Source: an uncultured Bacteroidales bacterium
Lineage (GTDB): Bacteria > Bacteroidota > Bacteroidia > Bacteroidales > JAUNSR01
Length of the DNA: 7,091 nt
Assembly: GCA_947074165.1 (NCBI GenBank)
Contig: CAMTOT010000146.1
Coordinates: 1-7,091 of the forward strand
Reading direction: 5' to 3'
Shown here in pieces: positions 5,227-7,091 of this stretch. The stretch's first letter is position 1. The number at the start of each line of letters is the position of its first letter. Position numbers and translations under genes: made by a program. The notes beneath the pieces were generated by a model. It was not told the origin of the DNA and searched no databases. It saw nothing but the letters and a program-made list of their open reading frames with translations.

Positions 5227-6501
5227 TCAATCGATATACTCAAACCCGGTATAAGGAACAAGAGCCGCAGGTATCTTAACGCGTCCGTCTTCCTGCTGAT
5301 GATTTTCAAGAAGAGCCGCTACGATACGAGGCAAAGCAAGAGCAGATCCGTTTAGAGTGTGAGCAAGCTGAGTTTTCTTATCTTCTCCGCGGAAACGACA
5401 TTTCAGACGGTTAGCCTGATAGCTTTCAAAGTTTGAAACTGAAGAAACTTCCAACCAGCGTTTTTGAGCTGCGGAATATACCTCAAAGTCAAAAGTAAGA
5501 GCTGAAGTGAAGCTCATATCTCCTGCGCAAAGGCGAAGAATACGCCATGGCAACTCAAGCTTCTCTACAAGAGTCTGCACATAACTTACCATCTCATCAA
5601 GATCATTGTATGACGTATCTGGGTGAGCAATACGCACAATCTCCACTTTATCAAACTGGTGAAGACGGTTTAGACCACGTACATCTTTACCATACGATCC
5701 TGCTTCACGACGGAAACAAGCAGAGTAAGCAGTATTCTTAACCGGCATATCCTTAGCGTCAAGTATTACGTCGCGATAGATGTTAGTAACCGGAACCTCA
5801 GCAGTCGGGATCAGATACAGGTTATCTTCAGTACAGTGATACATCTGCCCCTCTTTATCAGGAAGCTGACCTGTGCCATAACCGGAAGCCTCATTCACTA
5901 CATAAGGAGGCTGTACTTCCATATAGCCTGCTTCGCGTGCGTTATCAAGGAAAAAGTTGATAAGTGCTCTCTGAAGTCTCGCGCCTTTTCCTTTATATAC
6001 AGGAAATCCGGCACCTGTAATCTTAACTCCAAGTTCGAAGTCTATAAGATCATATTTTTTACAGATATCCCAATGAGGAAGAGCGTCTGCCATAAGGTGC
6101 GGCATAGGACCACCCTCACGTTCTATTACGTTATCTTCAGCATGTTTACCCTCAGGCACAGAGCTGTGAGGTAGATTTGGGATAGTATATAGTATCTGTG
6201 TGATCAACGTTTCAGCTTCTTTCATAGCCGATTCGTCAGATTTATTTTGCTCTTTAAGATCCGCAACACGCGATTTTGCAGCTTCAGCTTCGTCTTTCTT
6301 GCCATCTTTCATAAGCATACCGATAGTTTTCGACAGCGAGTTTACTTCAGCAAGATTTTTGTCAACTTCCGCTTGAGCGGTACGGCGAACTTTATCAAGT
6401 TCGATTATTTTTTCGATAGCGTCACGGCCGTCGAAATGTTTTTTAGCCAGACGGCTTATTACCTCTTCAGGATTCTCTTTGATTACGTTTAGTGTCAACA
6501 T
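5227..6501 (-). CDS. serS: Seryl-tRNA synthetase
   Basis: SerRS charges tRNA-Ser (and tRNA-Sec where present) with serine in the cytosol using ATP. The 424 residues match the usual bacterial length. Residues 1 to about 110 form the N-terminal helical arm, rich in Lys, Glu and Ala, which reaches across the tRNA long variable arm. The class II catalytic core follows: motif 1 region around MEVQPPYVVNE (194-204), the serine-binding TAEVP loop (233-237), motif 2 FRREAGSYGKDVRGLNRLHQF (263-283), EVSSVSNFESYQANR (351-365), and motif 3 NGSALALPR (384-392) with Arg392. In motif 3 the residue before the arginine is Pro rather than the more common Gly. I believe this is usual for Bacteroidota. It has a -7 promoter element 27 nt upstream and its own terminator. 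It follows the rplU-rpmA unit in the same direction but is separated from it by a terminator. Confidence 0.97.
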   Translation of the reverse strand: MLTLNVIKENPEEVISRLAKKHFDGRDAIEKIIELDKVRRTAQAEVDKNLAEVNSLSKTIGMLMKDGKKDEAEAAKSRVADLKEQNKSDESAMKEAETLITQILYTIPNLPHSSVPEGKHAEDNVIEREGGPMPHLMADALPHWDICKKYDLIDFELGVKITGAGFPVYKGKGARLQRALINFFLDNAREAGYMEVQPPYVVNEASGYGTGQLPDKEGQMYHCTEDNLYLIPTAEVPVTNIYRDVILDAKDMPVKNTAYSACFRREAGSYGKDVRGLNRLHQFDKVEIVRIAHPDTSYNDLDEMVSYVQTLVEKLELPWRILRLCAGDMSFTSALTFDFEVYSAAQKRWLEVSSVSNFESYQANRLKCRFRGEDKKTQLAHTLNGSALALPRIVAALLENHQQEDGRVKIPAALVPYTGFEYID

Positions 6502-6518
6502 AACTGTATCTGTTTCTT

Positions 6519-6535
6519 TATCTTTGACAAAGATA
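6519..6535 (-). promoter_or_regulatory. serS -7 promoter element within a 17-bp palindrome
   Basis: On the minus strand 6528-6535 reads TATCTTTG, an exact TAnnTTTG match, giving a predicted start near 6521 and a leader of about 20 nt. The same 8-mer on the plus strand occupies 6519-6526. With the single base at 6527 they form the perfect palindrome TATCTTTGACAAAGATA. The -33 region for serS would fall inside the rpmA terminator hairpin and shows no clear TTG. The palindrome may be a regulator site, opposed promoters or coincidence. Confidence 0.6.
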
Positions 6536-6538
6536 TAT

Positions 6539-6575
6539 AAAAAAAAAGAAGGCGCTCCTTTTGGATTGCCTTCTT
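6539..6575 (-). terminator. Intrinsic terminator of the rplU-rpmA unit
   Basis: The stem AAGAAGGC (6546-6553) pairs with GCCTTCTT (6568-6575), with an inner TCC (6556-6558) and GGA (6563-6565) closing a TTTT loop. On the minus strand it is followed by nine U from the A-run at 6539-6547. It lies 38 nt past the rpmA stop and ends 3 nt before the serS -7 element. Confidence 0.9.
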
Positions 6576-6613
6576 ATAAACTTTTTTCTTATCGGGAATA
6601 CTCCTTAACCTAA

Positions 6614-6871
6614 TTAGTTAAGAGGTTCTACAGATACGAATGAGCGGTTTTCCGCAACTTTACGGAAAGATACTGTACCGTCAACAAGAGCGAATAGAGT
6701 ATGGTCTTTACCGATACCTACGTTTTCACCCGGGTGATGAACTGTACCTCTTTGGCGTACGATGATGTTACCTGCTTTAGCAAACTGTCCACCAAAGATT
6801 TTTACGCCTAATCTTTTGCTTTCGGATTCACGTCCGTTCTTAGAACTACCGACACCTTTTTTGTGAGCCAT
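6614..6871 (-). CDS. rpmA: 50S ribosomal protein L27
   Basis: L27 is a small basic protein of the large ribosomal subunit whose N-terminal tail reaches the peptidyl transferase centre. The 85 residues match the common bacterial length. They begin directly with MAHKKGVGSSKNGRESESKR, the conserved flexible tail, so there is no cleavable N-terminal leader of the kind found in Firmicutes. The core GGQFAKAGNIIVRQRGTVHHPGENVGIGKDHTLFAL (27-62) is the standard family pattern, followed by DGTVSFRK (64-71). It lies 20 nt downstream of rplU, the usual rplU-rpmA order, and is followed by a strong terminator. Translation starts behind an A-rich leader (TTAGAAGAAA) with only weak Shine-Dalgarno resemblance. 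Confidence 0.97.
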   Translation of the reverse strand: MAHKKGVGSSKNGRESESKRLGVKIFGGQFAKAGNIIVRQRGTVHHPGENVGIGKDHTLFALVDGTVSFRKVAENRSFVSVEPLN

Positions 6872-6891
6872 TTTCTTCTAATTTTTAATGA

Positions 6892-7091
6892 TTAAGCAAC
6901 TACTTCTTTAATTAACACTTGTGTGAACTGCTGACGGTGACCGTTACGTTTTCTGTAACCTTTGCGACGTTTTTTGTGGAAAACAATCACTTTTTCACCT
7001 TTCAAAAGAGGTGCAACAACTTCACATACTACTTTAGCGCCTTCTACTACAGGAGCACCTACAGTAACTACGCCATCTTTGTCAGCAAGAA
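6892..7091 (-). CDS. rplU: 50S ribosomal protein L21, C-terminal part (runs off the right edge)
   Basis: The window contains the last 65 codons and the stop. Reading from the right edge, the peptide begins LADKDGVVTVGAPVVEGAKV, passes through CEVVAPLLKGEKVIVFHKKR, and ends RKGYRKRNGHRQQFTQVLIK followed by EVVA. The KKRRKGYRKRNGHRQ block is the rRNA-binding signature of L21, a protein of the large subunit near the 23S rRNA 5' region. Full-length L21 is about 100-105 residues, so roughly 40 N-terminal residues, the start codon and the promoter lie beyond the window. The visible part is intact, with no frameshift. It is cotranscribed with rpmA. Confidence 0.96.
   Translation of the reverse strand, partial: LADKDGVVTVGAPVVEGAKVVCEVVAPLLKGEKVIVFHKKRRKGYRKRNGHRQQFTQVLIKEVVA

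Overview
The window looks like an ordinary housekeeping stretch of a Bacteroidota chromosome, most likely order Bacteroidales. Evidence: strongly AT-rich spacers around moderately GC coding regions; A-rich leaders without Shine-Dalgarno sequences; copies of the Bacteroidota -7 promoter element TAnnTTTG (TATCTTTG or TACCTTTG) upstream of trmB, asnA and serS; a Mrp protein of the form without a CxxC motif; and a superoxide dismutase resembling the cambialistic Porphyromonas/Bacteroides enzymes. I cannot name the genus from sequence alone.

Layout, left to right. Positions 1-284 are non-coding: an AT-rich flank, a 40-nt hairpin, and an intrinsic terminator. Then comes a leftward two-gene unit, trmB (1411-2172) followed by mrp (285-1394), with a 16-nt gap. 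A 311-nt divergent spacer (2173-2483) holds one promoter element for trmB and one for asnA. AsnA (2484-3518, rightward) ends in its own terminator. Next is a rightward Fe/Mn superoxide dismutase with an N-terminal export signal (3679-4311). It converges on a leftward DJ-1/PfpI-family gene (4404-5084), and a 19-bp stem terminator between them can serve both. SerS (5227-6501, leftward) ends in a 15-bp stem terminator. A compact 112-nt spacer then holds the serS promoter element and the terminator of the ribosomal protein unit rplU-rpmA, whose rplU runs off the right edge.

Functionally most genes serve translation and its supply: ribosomal proteins L21 and L27, seryl-tRNA charging, tRNA m7G46 methylation and asparagine synthesis. 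Mrp is a putative Fe-S carrier ATPase. The SOD and DJ-1 genes form a stress-related middle section, but they are convergent and so not an operon.

I found no mobile element, CRISPR array, RNA gene, integrated element or unknown multi-gene system. The points most worth a second look are the exported SOD, the 17-bp palindrome made of two opposed -7 elements before serS, the missing CxxC of Mrp, and the unexplained hairpin at 170-209.
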